Origin: Gammaproteobacteria bacterium
GTDB lineage: Bacteria > Pseudomonadota > Gammaproteobacteria > Chromatiales > Chromatiaceae
NCBI GenBank assembly: GCA_011389885.1
Contig: JAABTK010000051.1
Span: 1-35,396 of the forward strand
Direction of reading: 5' to 3'
DNA length: 35,396 bases
Shown one piece after another: positions 1 to 9,366 of this stretch. How positions within the stretch are numbered: the stretch's first letter is position 1; every line of letters starts with the position of its first letter. Below the pieces are notes generated by a model. The model had not been told where the DNA came from. It made no database searches and saw only the letters and a program-made list of their open reading frames with translations. The position numbers were made by a program, and so were the translations under genes.

Positions 1-190
1 GCATGCTTACGGCGAGGGGCTTGGGCGGTTGAGGTTTTGGTTGGGCTTGGGGCTTTGTCAGCCTCGCTTCGCTCGGGAAAAACTAAAGTTTTTCACTCCT
101 GGCCGCTGAAAAACTGAAGTTTTCACTCCCGGCCGCTGAAAAACTAAAGTTTTTCACTCCTGGCTGTTGCTTCCGGCGGGGGTTGGCCTT
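1..190. repeat. Tandem palindromic repeats (AAAACT..AGTTTT units)
   Basis: Three near-identical units of about 30-31 bases begin at about 77, 108 and 138. Each has a core of the form GAAAAACTAAAGTTTTTC followed by CACTCCYGGCCGCT. The core is an inverted repeat (AAAACT / AGTTTT). The units are directly tandem with no unique spacers, so this is not a CRISPR. The same units and the same flanking sequence recur near 4770-4925. The first bases, GCATGCTT, also match the sequence following a palindrome at 4861. Likely a family of dispersed extragenic palindromic repeats. I see no gene in bases 1-190. Confidence 0.75.
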
Positions 191-660
191 GTTCTTTAAC
201 CGGCGCCTTCTATGGCCACGGCGCTGTTCCTTGAGCTGTTCGCGCATATCCAGCGCGATTTCGGGGGGCGCGATGTTGTCGAGGATCGGTTTATCGTATT
301 CGTCCACCAGCACCGCGGCCTTTTGACCGGCGGTTTGATGCATGCGCCGGAGTAGCTCCTCCAGGCGGCCGCTGAGGCTTTGACTGTGCAGCCTAATCCC
401 CTGCCCTTCTTGCCGAACCCGAATGATATCCTGGGGTTTGGCCCTGAGTTGGTCGGGGCTTTTTGCTACGCCGCCGCTGAAGTCGAGATGCAGCACCGGG
501 TGAACCTGGTCCCAGTCCCAACGCGATTCGAGATAGGGGCCGTTAAAAAGCCGCTGGTTGCCGCAGAAGGCCTGTTTCAGGGTGTCTACGACGAGGCTTT
601 TTCCGAACCGCCGAGACGGCTGGTGATTAAAAAAAGACCGTTAAACCGCGCATGAATGCG
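190..660 (-). pseudogene. Frameshifted remnant of AAA-ATPase-like / PD-(D/E)XK (DUF1703-type) protein
   Basis: Reading the minus strand from about 650 down, the pieces FNGLFLITSR, then RRFGKSLVVDTLKQAF, then PYLESRWDWDQVHPV, then AAVLVDEYDKPILDNI follow each other in different frames. They match the N-terminal P-loop (RPRRFGKS) and Walker B (VLVDEYDKP) pattern of the AAA-ATPase-like family whose members carry a C-terminal DUF1703 nuclease domain. A missing base near 612-616 breaks the RPRRFGKS motif, and an extra base near 540 breaks the frame again. Family-like sequence stops at about 227 and runs into palindromic repeats, so the nuclease half is absent. The 5' end sits against the end of asnB. 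It is a dead gene; the longest open stretch (83-496) should not be annotated as a protein. Confidence 0.75.
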
Positions 661-683
661 CATAGACATGAGTTTGATTGGGC

Positions 684-2465
684 TTACTGGGCGCTTGCTT
701 CGGGGAAGCCGCGCCTTAGCACTTCCACGGCCCATTGCCTGGCCCAATGGCCGTTTTCGCGCGGGCCTGCGGCGCCTTCGTCCATCCATTGATGAATTGG
801 GGTGCGAAAACCGGTTTTGGCCCGGTTGGCGATTTCCGGCGGAAGCGGCCTTGACGGGGCCTGGGCCAGGGGTTGTTTGCCCGCTTGCTGGGGCCGAACC
901 TGGGCGAGCAGCATTGAATCGACTAGCGGAACCCGGACTTCCAGGGAGTGGGCCATGCTGGCCCAGTCGGTATCGCGCAGGAGTTGGTTGCGCATGTAGA
1001 GGCCGCTCTCCAGCGCCGCGACGCGGTCGAAGGGGCGCTCCGGGTCGGGCGTCATGGCATCCGCGATAAGCTTGAGCGGGTCGAGTCGCGCCAGGCCGTC
1101 GCGGGCCGGTTCCGCACCCATCAGCCGGGGCAGTTCCCAGGGCATAAAGAGCCCGCGGCGCACCAGCCAGGCGCCGGGATAATCGCGGGCGTATTCGGGC
1201 AGCGCCAGTAGCTTGGGGTTGATTTCGATTCCAGGCAGTGCTTGCAGCCAGGCGCCCAACTGCCGGCCCGCGCGGCCCAGGGGGGCGGGGATTTTGCTGA
1301 ACAGCCCCGCCCAGCGTGGAATATCCCGAAAGGCCGGATAGCCGCCGAAAAGTTCGTCGCCGCCGAGGCCGGATAGGGCCACCTTGAGCCCCTGCTCTGC
1401 GGTCGCCTGACTCACCAGCCAGGTGTTGAGCCCGTCGATGGTGGGTTGGTCCATGGCCTTGAGGATCTGCGGTAGATCGCGCTGAAACTCATCCTTGGCC
1501 AGGTAACGGGTGACGTGCCGGGTGCCGTAGTGTTTGGCGGCGCGTTCGGCCAGCGGCGCTTCGTCATCCGGGCCGCCGCGAAACGCCTCGAAGCCGAGGG
1601 TGACGGTCCTGATTTCTTGCTGACCGGCGTCGCGCATTAGGCCGACCAGGGCGGTGGAATCGATGCCCGCGGAGAGAAAGGCCCCCACGGGTACGTCGGC
1701 AATTAGATGCGCGCTGACTGCGGCTTGCAAGGCCTGTGCCGTGGTCGAGCCCGCGGGCTGGCGATGCTTAAGGGTCTCCGCCAAGCTGAACCAGGGTTGC
1801 GGCCGGCCGACCCCGGTTTGATCGGCCCACAGGGCATGGCCGGCCGGCAAGGCGCGAATGGCGCGGTACAGGGTGAAGGGTTCGGGGATGCTGCCGAAGA
1901 GGTAGAAGCCGGCGATGCCGGCGTGATCGACTTCAGCCGACACCGCGCCGCCGGCCAGTAGGGCCTTGACCTGGGAGGCGAAGCGCAGGGTTCCGGCGGC
2001 TTGTGCATAGTACAGCGGTTTGATGCCGAAGCCGTCGCGGGCGAGCAGCAGGCCTTGCCGTCGGGCGTCCCAGAGGGCGAAGGCGAACATGCCGCGCAGT
2101 TCATGCAGCATGCCCTCGCCTTTTTCGGCATACAGGTGCAGCAGCACCTCGGTGTCTGAGTCGGAGCGAAAGATCCGCCCCCTGGCCTCTAATTGGGCGC
2201 GCAGTGGCCGGTAGTTGTAGATTTCGCCATTAAAGCTGATGGTCAATCGCCCATCGGCGCTGGACATGGGCTGAGCGCCGCGGTCTGAAAGGTCGATAAT
2301 CGACAGGCGGCGATGAACCAACGCGGCCCGCCGATCCGGCGAATACCATGTCCCTGCCCCATCCGGGCCGCGTGCCCGCATCTGCTCCGACAGGCGCGCC
2401 AGCTCTTGCGGATCGGCGGGCTGGGCGTGCGCACCATAGGCGTAAAGGCCGGCTACGCCGCACAT
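684..2465 (-). CDS. asnB: Asparagine synthetase (glutamine-hydrolysing), AsnB family
   Basis: A 593-residue class II glutamine amidotransferase fused to an asparagine synthetase domain; it would move ammonia from glutamine onto a beta-aspartyl-AMP intermediate in the cytoplasm. The start at 2465 was chosen because it gives MCGVAG, placing catalytic Cys at position 2; an earlier ATG at 2498 would bury it. The N-terminal domain shows RGPDG (about 32-36) and SFNGEIYNY (about 78-86). The synthetase P-loop reads LSAGIDS rather than the usual SGG(V/L/I)DS, and the C-terminal KTGF..PIHQW motif is present. It starts 2 bases after the preceding gene ends, so it is probably translated from the polysaccharide operon transcript. 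Homologues in such loci may amidate sugar acids instead of making free asparagine; that is inference here. Confidence 0.92.
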   Translation of the reverse strand: MCGVAGLYAYGAHAQPADPQELARLSEQMRARGPDGAGTWYSPDRRAALVHRRLSIIDLSDRGAQPMSSADGRLTISFNGEIYNYRPLRAQLEARGRIFRSDSDTEVLLHLYAEKGEGMLHELRGMFAFALWDARRQGLLLARDGFGIKPLYYAQAAGTLRFASQVKALLAGGAVSAEVDHAGIAGFYLFGSIPEPFTLYRAIRALPAGHALWADQTGVGRPQPWFSLAETLKHRQPAGSTTAQALQAAVSAHLIADVPVGAFLSAGIDSTALVGLMRDAGQQEIRTVTLGFEAFRGGPDDEAPLAERAAKHYGTRHVTRYLAKDEFQRDLPQILKAMDQPTIDGLNTWLVSQATAEQGLKVALSGLGGDELFGGYPAFRDIPRWAGLFSKIPAPLGRAGRQLGAWLQALPGIEINPKLLALPEYARDYPGAWLVRRGLFMPWELPRLMGAEPARDGLARLDPLKLIADAMTPDPERPFDRVAALESGLYMRNQLLRDTDWASMAHSLEVRVPLVDSMLLAQVRPQQAGKQPLAQAPSRPLPPEIANRAKTGFRTPIHQWMDEGAAGPRENGHWARQWAVEVLRRGFPEASAQ

Positions 2466-2467
2466 TG

Positions 2468-3583
2468 CTATAGCTTTTCCACTTCCGTGGAGTCGCAATA
2501 GGTTTCGATGCCCAGTTGGTCGGCCACCGCTTGCGCCTTGGGGTCGATCATCGGCGAAATGACGATCAATCGATCCGCCTTGCGCTGATGGTGTTTTTCG
2601 TAAAACCGAACCTTGCGTTCGAAGATATACATCCCGGCCTTGTCAATGGAGGACTTGAGTTCGGAGATGATCAGCAGGCCGTTTTTGATGATGACATCCA
2701 GCTCCACTTGATCCGGACGGCCGAAGACCTCGCCGCTGTCGTCGTATTCATTGACATTGAGCACTTGGACGCCAAAACTTTCTTCCAGGATGCCGGCCAA
2801 TGCATTGCGAAACGTCTTCTCCGACTGCATGCCCCAGCGAGCGCCGAGGGCGCCGATACTGCGGTCAAACTTCTTGGCCTGGGCCATGATTTCTTCATGG
2901 ACTTGGGCGAATTCTTTGCGCGACTCTTCCCATTTTTCGTCCTGCCGTTGCCACCTCTGCTCATTCTTTTGCCATTTCTCATCATTCTTTCGCCATCTCT
3001 CATCATCCCTTCGCCATCTCTCATCATTCTTTTGCCATCTCTCATCATTCTTTTTCCACATCTCCATTTGTTCTTGCCACTTCTCGTCTTGCCTTTGCCG
3101 CAACTCCTCTTGCTTTCGCCATCTCTCATCATTCTTTTTCCACATCTCCATTTGTTCTTGCCACTTCTCGTCTTGCCTTTGCCGCAACTCCTCTTGCTTT
3201 TGCCATCTCTCATCATTCTTTTTCCACATCTCCATTTGTTCTTGCCACTTCTCGTCTTGCCTTTGCCGCAATTCCTCTTGCTTTTGCCATCTGTCGTCCT
3301 GCTTTTGCCATCTGTCGTCCTGCTTTTGCCACAACCCCCCTTGCTCTTGCCATTTTTCCTCTTGCTTTTGCCACCTCGCATTCCACTTTGCCTGTTCCTC
3401 TTCCCGCCTCTCCCTTTCCTCCTTCATCTCTTGAAGCAATTGCGTGAAACGATCCTCGGTGCCCTGGCGCGGCGCAAATTCCTCGCGGGCGACATCAAGC
3501 ACCCAGGTGCGCAAGGACGGATCCGCCTGTAGCAAGTGCGGCAGTTCGCGTTTAATCAGCTCGGTTACGGATTCCTCAGACAT
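2468..3583 (-). CDS. Coiled-coil protein with C-terminal PD-(D/E)XK-like domain (DUF3782-like)
   Basis: A 371-residue protein. Residues 1-60 form a short helical N-terminus. Residues 67-218 are highly charged, with tryptophan at almost every seventh position (71, 78, 85, 92, 99, 113, 120, 127 and so on to 218), indicating a long regular helix or coiled coil. Residues 240-371 look like the PD-(D/E)XK nuclease fold, with D296 and E308-L-K310 in VELDVIIKNG...ISELK. This arrangement is known from the DUF3782 family, whose function is unknown; DNA cleavage is not shown. The gene lies 6 bases after galE and ends 2 bases before asnB, so it should be co-transcribed. The heptads are encoded by tandem DNA repeats, and length may vary between strains. 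A remnant of a second copy lies just upstream of galE. Confidence 0.8.
   Translation of the reverse strand: MSEESVTELIKRELPHLLQADPSLRTWVLDVAREEFAPRQGTEDRFTQLLQEMKEERERREEEQAKWNARWQKQEEKWQEQGGLWQKQDDRWQKQDDRWQKQEELRQRQDEKWQEQMEMWKKNDERWQKQEELRQRQDEKWQEQMEMWKKNDERWRKQEELRQRQDEKWQEQMEMWKKNDERWQKNDERWRRDDERWRKNDEKWQKNEQRWQRQDEKWEESRKEFAQVHEEIMAQAKKFDRSIGALGARWGMQSEKTFRNALAGILEESFGVQVLNVNEYDDSGEVFGRPDQVELDVIIKNGLLIISELKSSIDKAGMYIFERKVRFYEKHHQRKADRLIVISPMIDPKAQAVADQLGIETYCDSTEVEKL
3038..3289 (-). repeat. Three tandem 84-base repeats inside the coiled-coil gene
   Basis: Residues 99-126, 127-154 and 155-182 of the coiled-coil protein are almost identical 28-residue units (four heptads each, starting WQKQEELRQRQDEKW). 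The underlying DNA repeats with a period of 84 bases, with shorter 21-base units on both sides. The DNA similarity is higher than the amino-acid pattern needs, so recent slippage or unequal crossing-over is likely. Confidence 0.9.
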
Positions 3584-3589
3584 CGCTTT

Positions 3590-4572
<983 letters not shown>

Positions 4573-4576
<4 letters not shown>

Positions 4577-4650
4577 AACGACTTGACGCCTTCCGGTTCA
4601 TTGAATGTTTCGATGTCCAGCGCTTTGGCCACTATCTGGGCCTTTGCAAA
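4573..4650 (-). pseudogene. C-terminal remnant of a second DUF3782-like protein
   Basis: The last about 22 codons before galE read KAQIVAKALDIETFNEPEG and end VKSL-stop. They align with the C-terminus of the intact coiled-coil protein (KAQAVADQLGIETYCDSTE, then VEKL-stop). Upstream of about 4650 the reading frame runs into palindromic repeats, so only the tail survives. Its stop overlaps the galE start codon by 4 bases. The similarity is short, so homology is likely rather than certain. Confidence 0.6.
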
Positions 4651-5041
4651 AGTTGGCTCGCGCCCAAGGTCCTCCTTGGGAACGCACGTCTTGCAAGCTC
4701 TAGCTTGCTGATCCCTCTGGCCGCTAGAGCTGCCAACACTTGGGTTCCCAAGCTGGAGCTTGGGAACCAGTGGAAAGTTTTTCACTCCTGGCCGCTGAAA
4801 AACTAAAGTTTTTCACTCCCGGCTGTTGGCTTCCGGCTGGAGTGCAAAACTTTAGTTTTGCATGCTTTCGCCGGGGGTTGGTCTTGTTCTTTAGCCGGCG
4901 CCTTTAATGGCCACGGCGCTGATGGATCGCGCCCCAGGCCAATGCCGGGGGGGCGGCTTTGCCCGTCCTGCGCTCTGCGTTTGGTCCGGCTGAGGCCTCT
5001 GCCTCCGTTGGGGGCTTTAGGGGTTTGCGCGGGCGTGTTGG
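4651..5041. repeat. Repeat-filled gap between galE and ugd
   Basis: No gene is supported here. The stretch holds several palindromes: GCAAGCT-ct-AGCTTGC at 4693-4708, GGTTCCCAAGCT-gg-AGCTTGGGAACC at 4743-4768, GAAAAACTAAAGTTTTTC at 4797-4814 and GCAAAACT-tt-AGTTTTGC at 4844-4861. Bases 4781-4830 and about 4873-4920 repeat 121-232 near the window start, but here an extra piece carrying the 4844-4861 palindrome is inserted in between. Bases 4925-5041 are G+C-rich and show nothing I recognise. Confidence 0.75.
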
Positions 5042-6364
5042 TTAAGGTCTCCCGATGCAGTAGTAGGCGAAGCCTTTCTGGCGGAGCATTTCGGGGTCGT
5101 AGATGTTGCGCCCGTCGATTACCACGGGCTGTTTGAGCAACTGCTTAATTTCGTCGAAGTCGGGGCTTTGGAAGATGCGCCATTCGGTGACCACGGCCAG
5201 TGCGTCGGCGTCTTTTACCGCCGCTTCCGGGTTTTCGACGAGTATTAGGTCTTCTCTTTCCCCATAGATCCGCTTGGCTTCTTCCCCCGCGACGGGATCA
5301 TAGGCCTGCACCTGGGCGCCGGCCTGCCATAGGGCCTCCATTAGCGCCCGACTGGGGGCCTCGCGCATGTCGTCGGTATTCGGTTTGAAGGCCAGGCCCC
5401 AAATGCCGATGGTTTTGCCCTTTAAGTCGCCGTCGAAGTGATCGCTGATCTTTTTGAATAGTATGTTTTTTTGACGATGGTTCACGTCCTGCACCGCATT
5501 CAGGAGTTGCGCCTCGAAGCCCACCTCGTGTGCGGTGCGCTCCAGGGCGCTTACGTCCTTGGGGAAACAGGAGCCGCCATAACCGCAGCCGGGATAGATA
5601 AAGGCGTAGCCGATTCGCTTATCCGAGCCGATGCCGTTGCGTACATGCTCGATATCCGCCCCGAGTCGATCAGCCAGGTTGGAGAGTTCGTTCATGAAGC
5701 TGATCTTGGTGGCCAACATGGCGTTGGCGGCGTATTTGGTCAGCTCGGCGGAGCGGATGTCCATGGCGATGAGGCGGTCGTGACTGCGATTAAAGGGCGC
5801 ATAGAGGGCGCGCAATAATTCGGTGGTGCGGGGGTTGTCTGTGCCGACCACGATGCGATCGGGGCGCATGAAGTCATCGATGGCGGCGCCCTCTTTCAGG
5901 AACTCGGGGTTGGAGACTACGTCGAAGTCCGCCTGCTTGTCGAGACGGGCCAAGGTCTCCCGGACCCGCGCCCGCACCCTGTCGGCGGTGCCCACCGGGA
6001 CCGTGGATTTGTCGATTAGCACCCGGTACTCGGTCATGTGCTCGGCCACGGTTTCGGCCACTGCCAGTACATATTGCAGGTCGGCGGATCCGTCTTCGTC
6101 CGGCGGGGTGCCTACGGCGATGAATTGGAATAGGCCGTGCTCCACCGCCTGTTTGGCGTCGGTGGTGAATTTCAACCGGCCTTCCCGCGCATTGCGTTCG
6201 ACCATTTGGTCGAGGTCCGGTTCGTAGATGGGGATTTCGCCGCGGTTGAGCATGTCGATCTTGCGTTGATCGATATCCATGCAGATCACGTCGTTGCCGA
6301 CTTCGGCCAAACAGGCCCCGGTCACCAGTCCGACGTAGCCGGATCCGAAAATCGTCACTTTCAT
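5042..6364 (-). CDS. ugd: UDP-glucose 6-dehydrogenase
   Basis: A 440-residue enzyme that oxidises UDP-glucose to UDP-glucuronate with two NAD+. The N-terminal NAD site [15 protein letters not shown] is at about 7-21, and the EPDLD segment follows at about 48. The catalytic cysteine is C266 in [12 protein letters not shown]-terminal UDP-binding domain completes the usual length. It is closer to the Ugd/TuaD/RkpK group than to the UDP-HexNAc dehydrogenases, and differs clearly from the TviB-like protein in the same operon. Its ATG overlaps the stop of the UDP-xylose synthase gene by 4 bases, so the two are probably coupled in translation. Its product feeds both neighbouring enzymes, the decarboxylase and the 4-epimerase. 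Confidence 0.96.
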   Translation of the reverse strand: MKVTIFGSGYVGLVTGACLAEVGNDVICMDIDQRKIDMLNRGEIPIYEPDLDQMVERNAREGRLKFTTDAKQAVEHGLFQFIAVGTPPDEDGSADLQYVLAVAETVAEHMTEYRVLIDKSTVPVGTADRVRARVRETLARLDKQADFDVVSNPEFLKEGAAIDDFMRPDRIVVGTDNPRTTELLRALYAPFNRSHDRLIAMDIRSAELTKYAANAMLATKISFMNELSNLADRLGADIEHVRNGIGSDKRIGYAFIYPGCGYGGSCFPKDVSALERTAHEVGFEAQLLNAVQDVNHRQKNILFKKISDHFDGDLKGKTIGIWGLAFKPNTDDMREAPSRALMEALWQAGAQVQAYDPVAGEEAKRIYGEREDLILVENPEAAVKDADALAVVTEWRIFQSPDFDEIKQLLKQPVVIDGRNIYDPEMLRQKGFAYYCIGRP

Positions 6365-7314
6365 GGCTTCAATAACCCTTCGAAATATGGAATCGTTTTC
6401 TTCAGGCCTTCTTCCAGCTCGACCCGGGGTTCCCAGCCCAGCTTGTCCCGCGCCAGGGTGATGTCCGGTTGGCGATGGGCCGGATCATCGGCGGGCAGGG
6501 GCCGATAGTCGAGCTTGGAGCGGGAGCCGGTCAGCTCGATGACCTTTTCGGCCAACTCCTTAATGGTGAATTCCCCCGGATTGCCGGTATTCACCGGGCC
6601 GGTGAACCCGTCGGGGGAATTCATTAAGCGCAGGAAGGCCTCGATGAGGTCGTCTACATAGCAGAAGGAGCGGGTCTGCGAGCCGTCGCCATAGATGGTG
6701 ATGGGCTTGTTGTTGAGCGCCTGAATGATAAAATTGGACACCACGCGTCCGTCGGCCGGGTGCATCTTGGGGCCATAGGTGTTGAAGATGCGCGCCACCT
6801 TGATGCGCAAGCCGTGTTGACGGTGGTAGTCGAAGAATAGGGTTTCGGCGCAGCGCTTGCCTTCGTCGTAGCAGGAGCGGATGCCGTTCGGGTTGACATG
6901 GCCCCAGTAGCTCTCGGTTTGCGGGTGGACCTGGGGGTCGCCGTAAACCTCGCTGGTGGAGGCCTGAAAGATCTTGGCCTTGACCCTTTTGGCAAGGCCG
7001 AGCATGTTGATGGCGCCGTGTACGCTGGTCTTGGTGGTCTGCACCGGGTCGTGCTGGTAATGAATCGGCGATGCGGGACAGGCCAGGTTGTAGATTTCGT
7101 CCACCTCGATATACAGCGGAAAGGTGACGTCGTGGCGCATCAACTCGAAGTGCGGATTGTCGAGCAGTTCGATGACGTTGTCTTTGGATCCGGTGAAGTA
7201 GTTGTCTACACAGATCACCTCATGGTCTTCGTCGAGCAATCTCTTACACAGATGCGCCCCCAGGAACCCGGCCCCCCCGGTGACCAATATCCGCTTGCGC
7301 GTTAAGCCTCTCAT
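6361..7314 (-). CDS. uxs: UDP-glucuronate decarboxylase (UDP-xylose synthase)
   Basis: A 317-residue extended SDR enzyme that decarboxylates UDP-glucuronate to UDP-xylose, with NAD+ recycled in the active site. The motif GGAGFLG is at 13-19. The family signature [12 protein letters not shown] is at about 76-87, TSE at 120-122 and the Y149-x3-K153 pair. [15 protein letters not shown] is a further UXS-typical stretch. The gene overlaps the upstream epimerase and the downstream ugd by 4 bases each. With Ugd it forms a two-step route from UDP-Glc to UDP-Xyl, so xylose (or a derivative) is a likely component of the exported polysaccharide. Confidence 0.93.
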   Translation of the reverse strand: MRGLTRKRILVTGGAGFLGAHLCKRLLDEDHEVICVDNYFTGSKDNVIELLDNPHFELMRHDVTFPLYIEVDEIYNLACPASPIHYQHDPVQTTKTSVHGAINMLGLAKRVKAKIFQASTSEVYGDPQVHPQTESYWGHVNPNGIRSCYDEGKRCAETLFFDYHRQHGLRIKVARIFNTYGPKMHPADGRVVSNFIIQALNNKPITIYGDGSQTRSFCYVDDLIEAFLRLMNSPDGFTGPVNTGNPGEFTIKELAEKVIELTGSRSKLDYRPLPADDPAHRQPDITLARDKLGWEPRVELEEGLKKTIPYFEGLLKP

Positions 7315-8315
7315 TGATAGTAACCCCTATACCAATCCACGAATCGTTGCAGCCCCGTTTGCAGCGGGGTGTGCGGATGAAAGCCGGTAAGCGCCTGGAG
7401 CTTGGATACATCGGCGTAGGTGGCATGCACGTCGCCGTTTTGCATCGGCAGCATTTCTAACTCGGCCGTTTTACCGAGGCATTCTTCTAGTGTTCGAATA
7501 AAGGTCATCAGTTCCACCGATTGATGGTTGCCGATATTAAATACGCGATACGGGGCATAGCTGGTGGAGGGCGTGGGCGCGGCGCCGTCCCATTGCGCAT
7601 CCCCGGCGGGCGGCTTATCGATCACGCGCATTACGCCTTCGACGATGTCGTCGATATAGGTGAAGTCCCGCGACAGCTTGCCGTGATTGAATACCGGTAT
7701 GGGCTCGCCGGCGAGGATCTTGCGCGTAAAGCTGAAATAGGCCATGTCGGGCCGGCCCATGGGGCCGTAGACGGTGAAGAAGCGCAAGCCGGTGCAGGGC
7801 AGCCCGTATAGATGGGCGTAGCTGTGGGCCATCAGCTCATTGGCCTTTTTCGAGGCCGCATAGAGTGAGACTGGGTGGTCCACATTGTCGTCTTCGGAGA
7901 ACGGCAGCTTGCGGTTGGCGCCATAGACCGAACTCGAGGACGCGAATACTAGATGCTTGGCGCCGTTATGCCGGCAGCCTTCCAGCAGATTGCCAAAGCC
8001 GACTAGGTTGGTGTCTACATAGGCCGCTGGATTTTCCAGCGAGTAGCGCACGCCGGGTTGGGCGGCGAGGTTGACCACGCAATCGAAGGCCTCGGTCTGG
8101 AACAGTTCGGTCATTGCGGGCCGGTCGGCGAGATCGATTCGGCGGAACCGAAAATGCGACGCGTCTTGAAGCCCCGCCAGCCGCGCCTCCTTCAACGCTA
8201 CGGTGTAGTAGTGGTTGAGGTTATCGATGCCGGTGACCTGGTCGCCGCGATCCAGGAGCCGGCGGCTCAAGGCCGCGCCGATGAACCCAGCGGCGCCGGT
8301 GACTAAAATCCGCAT
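7311..8315 (-). CDS. UDP-glucuronate 4-epimerase-like SDR enzyme
   Basis: A 334-residue extended SDR protein. GAAGFIG is at 7-13, SSSSVYG at about 126-132, and Y152-x3-K156 in [10 protein letters not shown]. The stretches [15 protein letters not shown] (about 82-96) and [15 protein letters not shown] are typical of the CapI/LspL/GAE group, which interconverts UDP-glucuronate and UDP-galacturonate. Members of this group are often annotated only as NAD-dependent epimerases, so the substrate is inferred from the family signature and from Ugd in the same operon. It overlaps uxs by 4 bases and follows the TviC-like gene after 16 bases. Confidence 0.85.
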   Translation of the reverse strand: MRILVTGAAGFIGAALSRRLLDRGDQVTGIDNLNHYYTVALKEARLAGLQDASHFRFRRIDLADRPAMTELFQTEAFDCVVNLAAQPGVRYSLENPAAYVDTNLVGFGNLLEGCRHNGAKHLVFASSSSVYGANRKLPFSEDDNVDHPVSLYAASKKANELMAHSYAHLYGLPCTGLRFFTVYGPMGRPDMAYFSFTRKILAGEPIPVFNHGKLSRDFTYIDDIVEGVMRVIDKPPAGDAQWDGAAPTPSTSYAPYRVFNIGNHQSVELMTFIRTLEECLGKTAELEMLPMQNGDVHATYADVSKLQALTGFHPHTPLQTGLQRFVDWYRGYYQ

Positions 8316-8331
8316 TAGGATGCCTCGCGCG

Positions 8332-9366
8332 TTAACTCAGTGGTTCCAAATACCAACTGCCGGCCTCGCGCAGTCCCTCTCGGGCCGAAAAATTCGGTTG
8401 GTAGCCCAGGAGATTGGCGGCGCGTGAGATGTCCGCCAGGGAATGGCGTACATCGCCGGCGCGAAAATCCCGGTAGACCGGCTCGGCCGCGCCCGCATCG
8501 GGGCGCCTTGCGGCCACCTGTTCGCGCACCAGCGCGAAGAGTTCATTCAGGGTGGTGCGTTCGCCGAAGGCGACGTTGTAAACCCGATTGGTGGCCGCTG
8601 CGTCTTCCGCCGTAGCCGCCAGCAGGTTGGCCTGCACGCAGTTGTCGATATAGCAGAAGTCGCGGCTGGTCTCGCCGTCGCCGTTGATATACACGGGCTG
8701 GCCGTTGATCAGGGCCGAAAACCACTTGGGGATCACCGCGGCATAGGCCCCTGCGGGGTCCTGACGGCGGCCGAAGATATTGAAATAGCGCAGGCCGATG
8801 GTGCGAAACCCGTAGGTGCGGGTGAATACGTCGGCGTACAGCTCGTTTACATACTTGGTCACCGCATAGGGCGACAGCGGACTGCCGATTTGATCTTCCA
8901 CCTTGGGCAGGCCCGGGTGATCGCCGTAGGTGGAGCTGGAGGCGGCATACACGAAGCGTTTCACCGCGGCGTCCCGCGCCGCCGTCAGCATATTCAAAAA
9001 GCCGTCGATATTGGCGCGGTTGGTGGCGATGGGGTCTTCGATGGAGCGCGGCACCGAACCGAGGGCGGCCTGGTGCAATACATAGTCCGCGCCCTGACAG
9101 GCCCGCCGGCAATCGTCGAGGCGGCGAATATCGCCATCAATTAAGGTAAATCGCCCCCAGCGCGCGGGGCCGACCTGCGCCCGCACGTCTTCCAAATTAT
9201 GCCGATGTCCGGTCTCGAAGTTGTCCAGCCCGGTCACCTGTTGGTCGAGCCTGAGCAGGGTCTCCAGCAGGTTGGAGCCGATGAAGCCGGCCACCCCGGT
9301 AATCAGCCAATGCCGAGGATGTTGAATTAACGCCGCCTTAACGGCTGCATAACGCGGTGCAGTCAT
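8332..9366 (-). CDS. wbpP: UDP-N-acetylglucosamine 4-epimerase-like (WbpP/TviC family)
   Basis: A 344-residue extended SDR enzyme, predicted to interconvert UDP-GlcNAc/UDP-GlcNAcA and UDP-GalNAc/UDP-GalNAcA. The start at 9366 was chosen over an upstream ATG at 9546 because it gives the family length and a 4-base ATGA overlap with the dehydrogenase gene; the extra upstream residues lack family character. GVAGFIG is at 24-30, [12 protein letters not shown] at about 101-112, and Y167-x3-K171 in [17 protein letters not shown]. The GSVPRS segment is characteristic of WbpP/TviC. It pairs with the adjacent TviB-like dehydrogenase, as in Vi antigen and Pseudomonas O-antigen loci. Whether epimerisation comes before or after oxidation cannot be told from sequence. 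Confidence 0.9.
   Translation of the reverse strand: MTAPRYAAVKAALIQHPRHWLITGVAGFIGSNLLETLLRLDQQVTGLDNFETGHRHNLEDVRAQVGPARWGRFTLIDGDIRRLDDCRRACQGADYVLHQAALGSVPRSIEDPIATNRANIDGFLNMLTAARDAAVKRFVYAASSSTYGDHPGLPKVEDQIGSPLSPYAVTKYVNELYADVFTRTYGFRTIGLRYFNIFGRRQDPAGAYAAVIPKWFSALINGQPVYINGDGETSRDFCYIDNCVQANLLAATAEDAAATNRVYNVAFGERTTLNELFALVREQVAARRPDAGAAEPVYRDFRAGDVRHSLADISRAANLLGYQPNFSAREGLREAGSWYLEPLS

Noticed and set aside
77-168. CRISPR array suggested by 30-base periodic repeats
   Set aside because: The units are directly tandem with no unique spacers, and their core is a palindrome; no cas genes nearby.
2516-3532. Long leucine-rich open frame on the plus strand, opposite the coiled-coil gene
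   Set aside because: It is the complement of repeated Trp/Lys/Glu codons, with no ribosome-binding site and no family features.
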